Shown here: positions 34,301 to 45,300 of the stretch, one piece after another
How the letters are laid out: every line of letters starts with the position of its first letter
How positions within the stretch are numbered: the stretch's first letter is position 1
Assembly: GCA_917880885.1 (NCBI GenBank)
Contig: OU862928.1
Span: forward strand, 40,102,962-40,166,961
DNA: 64,000 nt
Source: Limnephilus marmoratus
Taxonomy: Eukaryota; Arthropoda; Insecta; Trichoptera; Limnephilidae
Direction: 5' to 3'
Notes under the pieces: model-generated
Database searches by the model: none
What the model saw: only the letters and a program-made list of their open reading frames with translations
What the model was told of the DNA's origin: nothing
Position numbers and translations under genes: made by a program

Positions 34301-35650
34301 TATGTTAACATAGGCCAAGGAAGGCCGGTTGTTTTTCATCCAAGTTTTTTTTTGTCTTTCGGCAAACGCCAGGTTATCCTAGCAAAGGGTAACATTCGGA
34401 ACATGTCATTGTAAATTAGTTAGGAATCTCTCACTCTCTACCGTTCTCTCTGGGTCTGCAATCGTCAAAAACCTCGTTTCATTTTTCTGAACACATTTTG
34501 TTTCTCTCCAAACCCTTTTTGTCCATTGGTCTCTAGGCAGGTAAATGTCAAGAATCTTGCTCTTTTAATAATAATTTCTCCCGGATTTAAAAGAAGCCCA
34601 GAAGGATGTCCCCATCGGCAGCCATGCTGAGTTTCACTTCCTGGCAGCCTTCACTGTGGTTACGGAGGTCCCCCGCCGCCATTTTCTACATATTTGTTCC
34701 TGAAAGCACAGACCATACCGCCCCTATGTATGTTGTCTTGTTGCGCCATTGCGAGCCGAGTTGTCCCGCTATAAATATAATGACACTCTGGACTACCTTT
34801 GGGCACGCTAGCCCCTGGGTTTTGTTCCTGCTCTCGCCACCAAGCCAGTTTTGCCGTCTCTTGCTCTGTTATGCAGTGACGCACACAATATCATGTGTAA
34901 ACCATTATTACCTTGACCCTCCAGTATTCGCTGAATGCGCACCCTCACAAGTTATCCCGAGCTACATTATGCTTCGGTAACCATTATACACGATCCGTGC
35001 TTACCATAATGGCACATTAGGATTCGTACTGGCATGTCTGCAGACCCTGGATTCTTCTCCTCAATGACCTCTGTAACCATAGCCCTCCGCACTGCAACCA
35101 CAGTCTCCACTCCGCAACCTTCGACGTCTTCAACAAAACAAGTGTTTTCACAAGGCCCTAGTGTACTCTTGAGTGTTATCTCAAATGGGTCAGATTACAG
35201 TGATAAGGTAATCTTTAGAGTCTGTGAACCCTCGTTTTCTTCACAATTCTTCGAAACTTTCCGCAAACCGTCGAAACCAAAAAAACAAATCTACGCTCCA
35301 CAAACTTAGCTTCCAGACCAATGAACCTGTAGAATCAAACTCTCAAACATTTTCTTTTCATTTGCATAACTGTATGTATTGTCTTTTCACTTGCATAATC
35401 ATGTATGTTGTACTCACCCATTGTACTTGTTTCCCATTGTGCTCCTCATGTTTTATGTACCCCTTCCCCACCCCCTTTCAAAATTGTCACCTAGCCGTTG
35501 GCATAAGCTAGAATTATGTTTTAGCCAGTCAGCCTTTTCAAGTCATCAAACTCTCACTCGCCTGTTCTCTCCGTTCTCTCTACAAAAACCCCGAGGGAAG
35601 CATAGAGGATTTTTGCCCTATTGCTCCATTGCCACGTCGCTTTTTTTCCG
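31320..35650 (+). other. Non-coding interior of the gag-only element
   Basis: No recognisable pol or env frame. It contains four copies of ATGTAAAACC followed within about 15 nt by GGTC or GGTCT (32121, 32361, 32646, 32704), a ~50-bp tandem repeat at 33055-33200 and duplicated ~95-bp blocks (33208/33362 and 33885/34015). A 124-aa frame at 34606-34980 has no recognised motif. Confidence 0.6.
33055..33200 (+). repeat. ~50-bp tandem repeat
   Basis: TTGGTCGTGTGTCTTTAATT and ACATGAGTACCGCCCCTTTT alternate for about 3 to 4 units, the last diverged (GGCATGAGAACCGCC). Confidence 0.85.
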
Positions 35651-35664
35651 AGCGCGGGGGGAAG

Positions 35665-36541
35665 TGTTATGTAACACATTCCTGTTTGAAAGAAGGGAGA
35701 AGACAGTAGTGCGCGCACCCGCGAAGGGGCAGCACTATACACCGGGCACGCGGCAACTTCGTTCCGGCGGGTCACCGGATGTTTTCGGCTCCCCACCCGC
35801 TCACTTCCCAGGCAGAGCGCTCCGCGAGCAGTCGATTGTTTTGTTAAGGAGAAACTCTCTCCGTAGGGCACCTTTGTGGCCCGAGTCATTCGCAACGCAA
35901 TATGGCGACGGGAATGTAATACGCAAATGCGTGTTCTAGATGCTACGGCAGTCAAGGCCGAGGCGTCATTTAAAGTACAGTGATAATGTTTACGTTTGTG
36001 GGACGTTTCACCTGGAGACTCCTGTTGGAACGAGATCCCCTCTGCAGCGGACGAGGATTGGACCTGCCGCCTCCATCGCAGTAAGCCCCCTTAAATTAAT
36101 GTGTTCTATTTGCCCTCGCGATTTTACCTGAGCAATGACGATCCCAGAGAGGACAGGTTGAGAGATTTACCGTGTAGGGACATTCTAGCCAGGAACTGCC
36201 TTTTAACCTTGTACTCCTGTGTTTTCTCGCAATATATTTTGTTTTGTTTTACCTAAATACCGTTCTTTTATTGAGGAGATTGTTCGAGGGTGATCACGGC
36301 CAGTATTTCCCCCCCATGTAAAACATTCCAAACAGCCTACCGGCGACCACACCACCCTGATGACGAGGGTCTCCCCTGCTTGCCGTTGATTCGAGCTAGC
36401 CGCCTGCAAGGTAGGTCGGAGCCCGCCCTGTGGTGCCGCCCTCCTGGTGGCATCCGGGCCCAGCGAGGCTCTGGTTCCTATACGGGGCGTAGTCCCCGAG
36501 CGCAACTCTGACACCATGTAGCCGCTGCCAGGTTGTTAGCA
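35665..36541 (+). repeat. 3' LTR of the gag-only element
   Basis: Direct repeat of 28658-29536, starting right after the GGGGGGAAG purine tract and followed by the ATGT target duplication. Confidence 0.95.
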
Positions 36542-36823
36542 ATGTAGAAAATATAAAAAGAAATTTTTGTTTTATGACACTTTGGGAATAAACTAATCAA
36601 ATAGCTATTTTTAATATTCATATTATGGTCGTATCTTTCAATATTACAGTGTTTGACTATTTTATTATTTAATAATAATACGAGAGAAAACTGCTGTAGA
36701 GTTATGTTAAAAATAGTATTATAGAATACACAATGAAATTGAGAAATACGGGTATTTAAAACGCAATTTGAAATTTTAATTTTATAACACCCAGAGGAAA
36801 AAACTACTAAAACAGAACTATTT

Positions 36824-37816
36824 TTAATAATCAATTTTTCGGTGTGCAATTTCAAGCATTCTTTTATAAAACTTACAATTAATCTTGTCAATTGTTCGGT
36901 GATTTGATAGAAATGTCAGTTTATTTTTTAGATTATGTTGTTCGCAGTTCAAACAATTGGGCATTTTGCTTGTATTGATGCAATCCGTATGAGTGTGAGG
37001 GCCTCCACAATAGCTGCAGCTAGCCGCGTCCTTTTCTTTTCCGTAGCACCGACTTGATGTGTGTCCAAAACGTAAACAATGGAAAGATTGGACCAGCGGG
37101 TTGGCATCTTCTGCGTAAATTCTTTGATATCCGATATTTATTTTTTCTTTTTGTAGTATAGCTCTTCGGATGTCCTTATCCACCTCTACAATGAAGTTCA
37201 TCGTGTCGTTGTTTTTATTTTGAACAATTTTTTTCACATTTATTAGTGATTTGGTTTCTTTATTCTCAAATAAATCTTCAGTGAAATCTTCAGTGTTATA
37301 GTCATTGAAGATGCTTTTAAAAATAAGTGTTGGTTTTTTCTTCACAAGTTCTTTGGCTTCGACATCCTGTAGTTCTTTGGAGATTTCTTTTTGCAGTATC
37401 AGTGCGTCCTCTTTTTTGAAGCATTTTATGATCAATCTATTTTGGGAAATTTTTTTAATGTTGTCAATATTAATCTTTAATTTTCCGTTTCTAATTTTTT
37501 CTTGGATTCTTTTTTGGAGTTTTTCGTTCGATTCTTTATTATTTTGATTCGGGGTAATCATTACGGAAAATTCATTTTTTCTATTTATATGTGGCTTACT
37601 GTCTACTGATAGGGCATACGAATTAATTTTGACATTGTTTTCAGCCATTTCAATGGCGACGTGACCCATCAGTGACAGTATTGTATTCGCTTTTATGGTA
37701 ATTAAATTTTGTTGATCCTTAGTAAATTTTTTTGTTGGGTCTTGGACTGCCTCCAATAGATCTTGAATCACCGTCTTGCACGATTCCATAAATGCGTGGT
37801 TATTTGATGGCGTCAT
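36824..37816 (-). CDS. ORF1 protein of the non-LTR element (CCHC knuckles)
   Basis: A 330-aa open frame starting MTPSNNHAFMESCKTVIQDL at 37816; longer readings upstream enter the inserted RTE. Residues about 100-230 look like an esterase-less ORF1 with an RNA-recognition-type fold (NIDNIKKISQNRLIIKCFKK). The C-terminal third has zinc-knuckle-like motifs: FHCLRFGHTSSRC (first Cys missing), CSYCGGPHTHTDC (complete C-x2-C-x4-H-x4-C) and CLNCEQH. It would bind the element RNA. It is intact although ORF2 is broken. An RTE sits right at its start codon, so its own promoter/leader is displaced by more than 10 kb. Confidence 0.75.
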   Translation of the reverse strand: MTPSNNHAFMESCKTVIQDLLEAVQDPTKKFTKDQQNLITIKANTILSLMGHVAIEMAENNVKINSYALSVDSKPHINRKNEFSVMITPNQNNKESNEKLQKRIQEKIRNGKLKINIDNIKKISQNRLIIKCFKKEDALILQKEISKELQDVEAKELVKKKPTLIFKSIFNDYNTEDFTEDLFENKETKSLINVKKIVQNKNNDTMNFIVEVDKDIRRAILQKEKINIGYQRIYAEDANPLVQSFHCLRFGHTSSRCYGKEKDAASCSYCGGPHTHTDCINTSKMPNCLNCEQHNLKNKLTFLSNHRTIDKINCKFYKRMLEIAHRKIDY

Positions 37817-37829
37817 ATTTACCCCGCAC

Positions 37830-38570
37830 AGCGGTAAATTGGATAATACAATACAGGAAATGGAAAGATTAAAAGTAGATATCCTTGGAATTAGTGAACT
37901 GAGATGGACTGGCGGCGGCATACACCAACATGAAAAGGGAAATCTATACTACTCAGGAAGTGACCCACAGGACAGAAACCGTCGAAACGGAGTTGCTATA
38001 TTTGTCATGGAGAAGTATGTAAAATTTGTTAAGAATTTTGTACCCATCTCGGACAGAATAATATTATTACAATTACACTGTCAACCCATCAACATTAATA
38101 TTATTCAAGTGTACGCACCAACAGCGGAAGTGAGATATGATGGTGATGTGGAATCTTTTTATGACTCACTAGCCAGTACATTGCAAAGTTTGAAAGGAGG
38201 AGAAGTCAATTTTGTCATTGGAGATTTAAATGCCAAAATTGGTGAAGGTCGCCGCTCTCATATAGTTGGTGAATATGGCTTAGGCATAAGCAATCAAAGG
38301 GGTGATAGACTATATGAATTCTGCCAGGATAAAAATATGGTTGTATTAAATACCTGGTTTAAACTCCCGAAAAGAAGGCTTTATACATGGAGATCACCTC
38401 AGGATGGAACAATCTATGATATTGTCAGGAACCAAATAGACTATGTGTTAGTAGACCATAGATTCAGGAACTCTGTAAAGAGAGTCACCACGTACCCTGG
38501 TGCGGACATTGGTTCTGACCATGTTTTGTTAACTGCCGATATTGTTTTACGCTTAAGAGGACATAGGTAG
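37830..38570 (+). pseudogene. RTE AP endonuclease domain
   Basis: The frame enters directly from the 5' truncation point (SGKLDNTIQEMERLKVDILG) and contains GISELRWTGGG, NIIQVYAPTAEV, NFVIGDLNAKIGEG and PGADIGSDHVLLTADIVLRL, the conserved endonuclease blocks ending with the catalytic SDH. The first block of the domain (NWNVR-like) is absent. The frame stops where foreign sequence starts at 38571. Confidence 0.85.
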
Positions 38571-38572
38571 AG

Positions 38573-39010
38573 AAACCCAGAAATATGTCATTTTCAAAAA
38601 AGTTTTTAGACGTATTGACTCTTTTCCACAAAAAATTATAAATGGATTTCGAAAGATTGTTCTTTTATCTAGCATAGTTATGTAATAAATTTTTAGAATT
38701 TTTTTTAATTTTTAGTATAATAAGGTTATTCCATAGGTCGTTGGCAGATTTGTTAAATTTTCAAAAAAGTTTTTGTATTATACCACACCCATTTCAAATA
38801 ATGTAATCATGCAGTGAAATAAATCAATACATTATCTAGCAAAGTTATGTATTAGAATTTTAATTTTAGTTTCAATAAAATCATTAAAAAATATGTACGT
38901 ACATGTGTTTCTTGACGAAAATTGGTCCATTTGTGTATTTATTTGCGCACTTATAAACTAATATATTTCATATTTTTTTACATACTTATTGTGCTAAGAC
39001 ATTATTGACA
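38573..39010 (-). repeat. Dispersed repeat, copy B (inverted relative to 11085)
   Basis: Reverse complement of 11085-11515. Its edge coincides with the point where the RTE frame is broken (38571), so this repeat is the left end of whatever inserted into the RTE. Confidence 0.75.
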
Positions 39011-39619
39011 AATCATAAATAAGTTTGACCGAAAAATAATTTTGGGAAGCATTTAATTTTAATTAATTAACAGCTTCGCATTTGACGATTTTATCATAGC
39101 GCCGAAACACAAAATTTCGCAGTTCATTACGGTCCGAAACGTGGCCAGACGAGGACGTGTCCGCGTCGCTCTGAATTACAACAGTTTGAAATAATATTTT
39201 GGAAACGAAATGTAAATACATACGAATTCCTTGTTTCACGTTCGTAAAATCTACAGGGTTGACCGAATTTCATTTTCATTGAATATTTTTATGCAAAAAG
39301 TTTTATATTTAAAAATAAATGTTTTTATTTGTCCCTTATTATACGATACAAAAAACAAGAGTCCCAAATGCCCCATTTTTTTAAAGTAAAACTTCTTTAC
39401 GCATGCTCGACACATGGGGTTAACTGGTGAATCGTTACGAAAAGTGGTGATTGTTACGAAAAGTGGTGCTGGTTACAAAAAATGACATGCGAACGGTAAT
39501 CGATGCGAACAGTGATCAATTGCTAGGCGGGTCGGGCCTTTAGGCTCGCTTGTTATTCGTGTTATTGTTATATTGTTAATGGACTATTTGTCCGTAAATA
39601 AATAATAAATAAATTATAT
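39011..39619. other. AT-rich interval with a probable non-LTR 3' tail
   Basis: No coding frame is recognised. The stretch ends in GTAAATAAATAATAAATAAA, like a non-LTR 3' end on the plus strand. Short repeats GTTACGAAAAGTGGTG occur at 39430-39470. Confidence 0.45.
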
Positions 39620-41018
39620 ACAGCGGGTACCCGGCATGCATGGGTTCGGAAGTTATGCGCGTACATACATTTCGGCGATTCATTTTCATTTATATACTAG
39701 CTGGTGCCCGGCATGCGTTGCTATGCCGTTCAACAAAAAATTGATTCTCCCTGCGTGTCCTTTCCCATTCGTCCCGTTCACCTTCCGCTTCCCCTTCCTC
39801 TCCCGCGTCCCCTTCCCCTCAAACGTTCCCACTCCGCCTCCTCCACCTTCCGACTCCCCACTCCACTCCTCTTCCCCCGTCCCGCCAACTCCCCTCACGA
39901 ATTCCCTTCCCCCCTCCCAGGTTCCCCTCCCCCTCCCTGGTTCCCGTCCCTTTCCACCCGCGGCACCAATACCCAAGTTCCTATCCCCCCTCCCGCATTC
40001 CATACATTCAGTTCTGGTACATTTAGTTTTCAAACAGCTCACGTGCCACCCATTGAATTTTTAGTATACACATTTTATAATGCCAGAGCTCACCAGTAGT
40101 TATATACAAACCTTGTCCTGGCAATAACAAACACAACAAAAAAAGTATTATCCAATTTGGTGTAGTCGTTCGGAAGTTATGCGCGTACATACATTTCGGC
40201 GATTCATTTTCATTTATTAGCATTTATATATATGCCGGGTACCAACCTTTGCCATTTAATAACGAAATTGTTTCTCCCTGCGCGTCCTTTCCTATTCGTC
40301 CCGTTCACCTTCCACCTCCCCTTCCTCTCCCGCGTCCCCTTCCCCTTTCGCGTTCCCACTCCTCCTCCACCTTCCTTCTCCTCACTCTACTCCCCCCCTT
40401 TTCCGTCCCGCGATCCCCCCTCCCGAGTTCCCCTCCCCCCTCCCATAATCACCTCCTCCCTCCCGCGGATCCGTCTATCGAATTCCCCTCTCCCCTCCCG
40501 AGTTCCCCTCCACCCTCCCGGGTTCCCATCCCCCCTCCTGCATTCCATACATTCATTCCCGATACATTCAGTTCTCATACAGCTCGTGTGCCACTTATTG
40601 CAATTTTATTATACAAATTTCATGATGCCAGAGCTCGTGTCCTTTCCCATTCGTCCCGTTCCCCTTCTGCCTCCCCTTCCTCTCCAACGTCCCCTTCCCC
40701 TCTCCTCACTCCCCTCGCCCGCTTCCCCTATCCCTTAAACCCCCACCCGTTTTCCTCTCCCCCCTCCCGAGTTCCCCTCCCACCTCCCGGGTTCCCCTCC
40801 CCAACCCATCCCGCGGGCCCCCTCTCCCGAGTTCCCCTCCCTTGTCCCCCTCCCCTTCCCTCCCTCATCCTTCACCCCTCTCCCATCCGCCACCTCCTCC
40901 CGCATTCCATACATTCACTCCCGGTACATTCAGTTTTCAAACAGTTTGCGTGGCACCAATTGCAATTTTATATACAAATTTCATAATGCCAGAGCTCACC
41001 TGTATATACAGAAACCTT
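39620..41018 (-). mobile_element. Helitron-like tracts with CT-rich arrays
   Basis: CTAGCTGGTGCCCGGCATGC at 39697 is a Helitron 3' end on the minus strand, and CGAACGACTACACC (seen in reverse near 40163) with AAAATGAATCGCC matches the 5' region of the Helitron at 20828. CT-rich minisatellite (TTCCCCTCCCCCCTCCC-like) fills 39770-39990, 40310-40540 and 40640-40900. At least two partial minus-strand copies are joined. Long Pro/Ser-rich frames here are an effect of the CT tracts. Confidence 0.65.
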
Positions 41019-41020
41019 TA

Positions 41021-44000
41021 GTCCAGTCAAGGAAGGGGGTGTAGAGTGCGTGAGCAGGGACCTAAGCGATTCCTTCAGAAACTTGTTTAGGGTGCTTAGG
41101 ATGTGAACATACTAAAAATCCTGACGTCTAGGTGGTGAGCTAGGGGGGGGAGGGGGAGGGGGAGGTCCCAATTTTCGGGTTTCCGCTTATATCTCAAAAA
41201 CGGTGCGCCGCAGAGGAAAATTTTTTGATAATAAGTAAAAGCTGATAAAATTATCTACAACTTTTATTCTATACGTAATTTTCGAAATCCCAGCCATTTT
41301 CGAGTTATTCGCTCCACAAATGTAGATATTTTCGAAAAAAATCGTTTTACCTCACATTTTTCATCAAACATTCCTTCATATCGTCTAAAATATTCATCAA
41401 AGAAAAAAATTTATTCGAAAGAAGTTGTAAAGAATTTAATTTTCTTTTAGAATATATAGACATTTGTAAATTTATCTTCAACCGTTCAACATTTACAGCA
41501 ATTTGAAGTTTTTTCGTAAAATGTTGTCATTTTCAGAAAGAGCTGTTTTTATCTTATTACTGACACACAACACTTGTTCGTTCGCCTAATAATATGTGTG
41601 ACCACACTTTAAAACCAGTTATTAAATAAAATAGGTAAAAATCATATTACTTGAAAAATACATAATTGTATTTTATAATCATAATCTATTTCGTTACATT
41701 AAGCACATAAAATTATAGATCTCATTGTTATCACTGTTCTCAATAACATCATGTTACATTCTCATCCTCCTTGGACGTGGGGGTCCTCGCAAGCGTTGTT
41801 CATCCATGGCATCTTCATCCTCAGTATTGGATAGTTCTTGCTGAATGGGCTCTATGTCGTCGTCATCGTCGTCCTCGGCAACAGGCACGCTATTGAGGCA
41901 TCTCCCTTGGCAGGAGACTCGGAGACACGCTGCAGAACAGGTCAGCATTGCTTTTCGGCATCCACATTTGCCAATTGCACAATCCCTGGTGCAGCGGCAA
42001 AATATCATATTTAGAAGGACCTCCGGCGCTGGTGGATCTTTTGTTGTATTTGGCATCAGGGTCTCTCCTTCATGTTTCCACCCCCAGGGGGCAGCTCAAT
42101 CGGTGCACTGGGAATGCTGTTTAACTGCGTTCTCTGTTGGAGGGAGGGAGCTGATGTCAGGCTTCATATTTGCCACCAACCCTGTGAACGACTAAAAGCG
42201 GTACTGGTTAAGGAAGGTCTGTCTTTTTGGCGCCGCATACCATTTCAGGAAACATTTATTTCCAGCCTCTTCAACCTCGCCGTGAGTAGAGGAGGGGTTA
42301 TAAAGATCATTGCCGCTTGCTTGATGAATTCTGACTCCAAGTACAATTTTGAGAAGCCCACCTTGCTTCTCCTGAAAGTTGCAGATGTTGTGTCGCAGCC
42401 GGTAAATGAATGTAAGAACAGGATGTGTTCAAATGCACGGTGCTGCATCTTTTGGATGGACAGTGGCATTGTTTTGGTTTTCCCTCGTCCGTTGTCAGCA
42501 GCAGAATATCTTGGGTGGGAGGAGTGGAAGCAATCAAAAGGAAGTGAAAGCTTCTCACAAAACTGTGAGAGGAATGTTCCACAGCAATCTTCACAACAAG
42601 GAAGTCAGCATCATGTCCTGAAGAGTCTGTATCCCATTCTCCCGAAGCTTCGTCTGTAGTAAAGAGATGAAGTTACTTTTGTTGGTAGGATTGGATAACA
42701 AATCTTCCTTTTTAACGGGTATTGAAGTGTTCCAAGTCAAATTGATGTCAGCTGACCTTCTCAGTCTGTATCATCGCATCTGTTATTGTGATTTTGTACC
42801 GTTGGCTGGGTTTGGGTACCAATCAAATACCACAGTGTGAGTCATCCAGGATAGTGGTGGTTGACGTAGTTGATGTAACGATCACAAATTGTGACAAGGA
42901 AGGCATCTTTTTGCCAAATTACTCTGTGTAGTAGAAATTTTCCGTCCACAACTATGTTCACCTGAGACAGTAGACCAGTTTTTTGGTAGGCTCGAATAAG
43001 CTGTACAGGACAGATTTAGTTGTCTTCCACATCCCACCTTCATTGAACAGTGCCAAGGGAAATGGGGCCAACTCATACTCAAAGAATTTCTTCAAATCCT
43101 CATCTGATCGTTTGCTTATACACATCCGGTGAAACAGAAATGTTGGGTCAACTGCAACCTTTTCATCGTGATTTTTTATCGACGAGCTGACAGAAGACAT
43201 TGGGAATTGACATTATTTCATTGGCTTGTGGGAAGGGAGGATGTGCATCAAACCACTGACTGAGTTTGAAAATGTCTGCTGCATCTTTACTTCGGTGGGC
43301 TTGTCCGAGGTCCTTGTGTTGTTACTGGACGTGAAGACTCCACAATACTCTTCAAGGGAAGTGCAGATCTCATGAGTTGCGCTCATACCAACTAACCACT
43401 TCTAGTACATTGTGCAAAATACCTCTGCCTCCTGTTATGCCTTCTCGGCTTTTGAATGATAGCATCAATGTGGTTTCCATGGTCATATCTGATCATACGC
43501 CTTACTAAAAGAGCGTCGCATAATCGTCGTTGCACGTCGGTGTGTCAGTAATAAGATAAAAACAGCTTTTTCTGAAAATGACGACATTTTACGCAAAACC
43601 TTAAAATTGCTGTAAATATTTACTGGTTGGAGACTTATTTGCATATGTATATATATTCTAAAAGGGAATTAAATTTATTACAACTTCTTATAAATAAATT
43701 TCTTTCTTTGATGAATATTTTAGACGATATGAAGGAATGTTTGATGAAAAATGTGAGGTAAAATAATTTTTTTCAAAAATATCTACATTTGTGGAGCGTG
43801 TAAGTCAAAAATGGACGTGATTTCGAAAATTACGTAAAGAATAAAAGTTGTAGATAATTTTATGAGCTTTTTTTACTTATCCTTAGGAAATTTTCATGTG
43901 TGACGCACCGTTTTTGAGATATAAGCGGAAACCCGAAAATTGGGACCTCCCCCTCCCCCCCTTCCCCCTAGCTCACAACCAAGACGTCAGGACTTTTAGT

Positions 44001-44100
44001 ATGTTCACACCCTAAGCACCCTAAACAAGTTTCTGGAGGAATCGCTTAGGTCCCTGCTCACGCACTCTACACCTCCTTTTGGAGCATTTATTGACTGGAC
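41021..44100. mobile_element. 3.08-kb DNA transposon with ~560-bp terminal inverted repeats
   Basis: Left terminus GTCCAGTCAAGG and right terminus TTGACTGGAC are inverted and flanked by TA (41019-41020, 44101-44102). The inverted repeat extends to about 41580 and back from about 43540, with CACGCACTCTACACC, ATCTCAAAAACGGTGCG-like and GACGATATGAAGGAATG-like stretches shared. The interior carries a broken minus-strand gene for a PIN/FEN1-like plus CXC protein. It is inserted in a Helitron (AAACCTT before, CTTTGCGG after). No standard transposase is present. Confidence 0.85.
41754..43200 (-). pseudogene. PIN/FEN1-like and Tesmin/CXC-domain transposon protein
   Basis: Reading right to left on the minus strand in several frames: LFHRMCISKRSDEDLKKFFE; VVDGKFLLHRVIWQKDAFL (43000-42900), a block with the look of the first strand of a PIN-like nuclease; DADFLVVKIAVEHSSHSF (42600-42540); LFLHSFTGCDTTSATFRRSK (42430-42370); then a C-terminal CRCTRDCAIGKCGCRKAMLT with ten more residues leading to SCQGRCLN (41995-41900), a Cys-rich CXC-type zinc module, and an acidic tail. 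Frameshifts and stops make it a pseudogene. The GCDTTSA signature is familiar to me from uncharacterised repeat-associated proteins in invertebrates; the nuclease assignment is inference. Confidence 0.6.
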
Positions 44101-44102
44101 TA

Positions 44103-44362
44103 CTTTGCGGGCGTGCTCACAACAACTCACCAAAGTTTCATCGCAATCGGATGAACGGTTAGCAATTCACAGGAAAGTATGTAGAACAGTTTATATGGGA
44201 GAATTAAATTGTTGATTTTACTATCTTCCTCGCAACTTTTCCATATTTTCTCAACGTTTAAACCTTTCCTGGACTACGACAAACATTTCAAAACCAAAAT
44301 CAGCTAAATCGGCCCAGCCGTTCTCGAGTTTTAGTGAAACTAACAAACAGCAATTGATTTTT
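44103..44362 (-). mobile_element. 5' part of a Helitron-like element
   Basis: Continues the Helitron interrupted at 41018: CTCGAGAACGGCTGGGCCGA (minus strand) and TATATAAAAATCAATTGCTG at the end are typical 5' Helitron-region sequence in insects. It ends at a G run (44365-44376). Confidence 0.55.
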
Positions 44363-44504
44363 ATATAGGGGGGGGGGGGTAAAAGAGGCGGGGGGGTGGA
44401 GGGTGGTTAGAGGTTGTGGGGTGAGAGGGGGAGGGGGTTGAGAGGGATGGGGGGTAGGCTTTTTTATATCCATTTTTCGTATTACAAAAATAACAAACAT
44501 GAGA
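44363..44504. repeat. G-rich low-complexity tract
   Basis: Poly-G followed by GGGGGGGTGGAGGGTGG-like sequence. No gene is visible. Confidence 0.7.
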
Positions 44505-45088
44505 ATCGGGTATGGGTACCACCGCCCCGGGAACCATTTTTTTGATAACCAATACGTCTGCCGTAGGTCATCCTTAGTGGTTCGCAACGTTTGGTGACTA
44601 GCAGGGGTGCCTGGGTTCATGGGGTGAGGTTTTTTCAGGTCTTGGCGGCGGATGCGTCTGCGCACCAGCTGCATGGCAGGTTGGATCTAGAGAAAGTGGT
44701 TGAGGGAGTCCCTTTGACTTCTCCAGCCTTACTCTCTCGGAACATCGCTTTGCACCGCAGTGGGAGGGATGGATTCATACATCCGCTCTCCTGGACACGC
44801 TGACCCCCACATTTCTACCCACCCCTAATACCCTTTCCTTCTCAGAAGATCCTCTCCTCCCTTTCCCTGAAACGAACCTTCACACAGCATCCCCAAAGAA
44901 GAGATAGGCAATGTGTCGAGCGATTGTAAAAAAAGGTCTCTCCCGATCCGGCCTTCTACGTAGTTGGTGGGGCAGATTCCACCGCCGCCGAGATCCTGAC
45001 AAACCTCGCCCCATGAACCCGGGCTACCCGTACGGTGTTGATAATCCAATACATGGCTCCCGGGACGGCGGTACCCATACCCGCCTTC
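44505..45088. mobile_element. Foldback/MITE with long inverted arms
   Basis: GGGTATGGGTACCACCGCC at the left returns inverted at the right as GGCGGTACCCATACCCGCC, and CTGGGTTCATGGGGTGAGG returns as CCTCGCCCCATGAACCCGGG. Arms are about 190 bp at roughly 80% identity. No clear TSD and no gene. Confidence 0.7.
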
Positions 45089-45109
45089 CAAATTACTGAT
45101 ACTATTTAT

Positions 45110-45300
45110 TGATGGCCGGCGTGGTCAAGAGGTAAGGCTCTTGACTCGCAATCCGAAGGTCGTGGGATCGAATCCCGGCGTGGGCAAATAAATTTTGTTT
45201 GACTAATTTGGGTTATTTCATATAAAAATAATATATTTGCGTCACGTTCCAGAGTGGAAGATACTTTAGTATCGCCCTGGTGTAAGACCACCATTCAGAA
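45110..45300 (+). mobile_element. tRNA-derived SINE (family 1)
   Basis: The head has box A TGGTCAAGAGG and box B GGATCGAATCC about 45 bp apart, as in Pol III promoters, preceded by GGCCGGCG. The body continues with GTCACGTTCCAGAGTGGAAG. There is no CCA-ready acceptor stem pairing, so it is not a working tRNA. Confidence 0.7.

Larger units (their letters stand above)
28658..36541 (+). mobile_element. LTR retrotransposon with gag only (TR-GAG/LARD type)
   Basis: LTRs of 879 and 877 bp (about 99% identical) begin TGTTATGTAACAC and end GGTTGTTAGCA, with TSD ATGT at 28654-28657 and 36542-36545. PBS TGGACGCCCAACGTGAGG follows the 5' LTR and a purine tract GCGCGGGGGGAAG precedes the 3' LTR. The 6.1-kb interior has one gag-like frame (30720-31319) and no protease, RT, RNase H or integrase. 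It sits in the spacer between ORF1 and ORF2 of the host non-LTR element. Confidence 0.92.

Noticed and set aside
34606..34980. Possible envelope-like gene in the gag-only element
   Set aside because: No signal peptide, cleavage site or fusion motif is recognisable; hydrophobic stretches are not arranged convincingly.
39636..40986. Long Pro/Ser-rich open frames (up to 245 aa)
   Set aside because: They arise from CT-rich Helitron minisatellite, occur in overlapping frames and show no domain.
45113..45185. Functional tRNA gene
   Set aside because: Box A and box B are present but the acceptor stem does not pair and SINE body sequence follows; a tRNA-derived SINE fits better.
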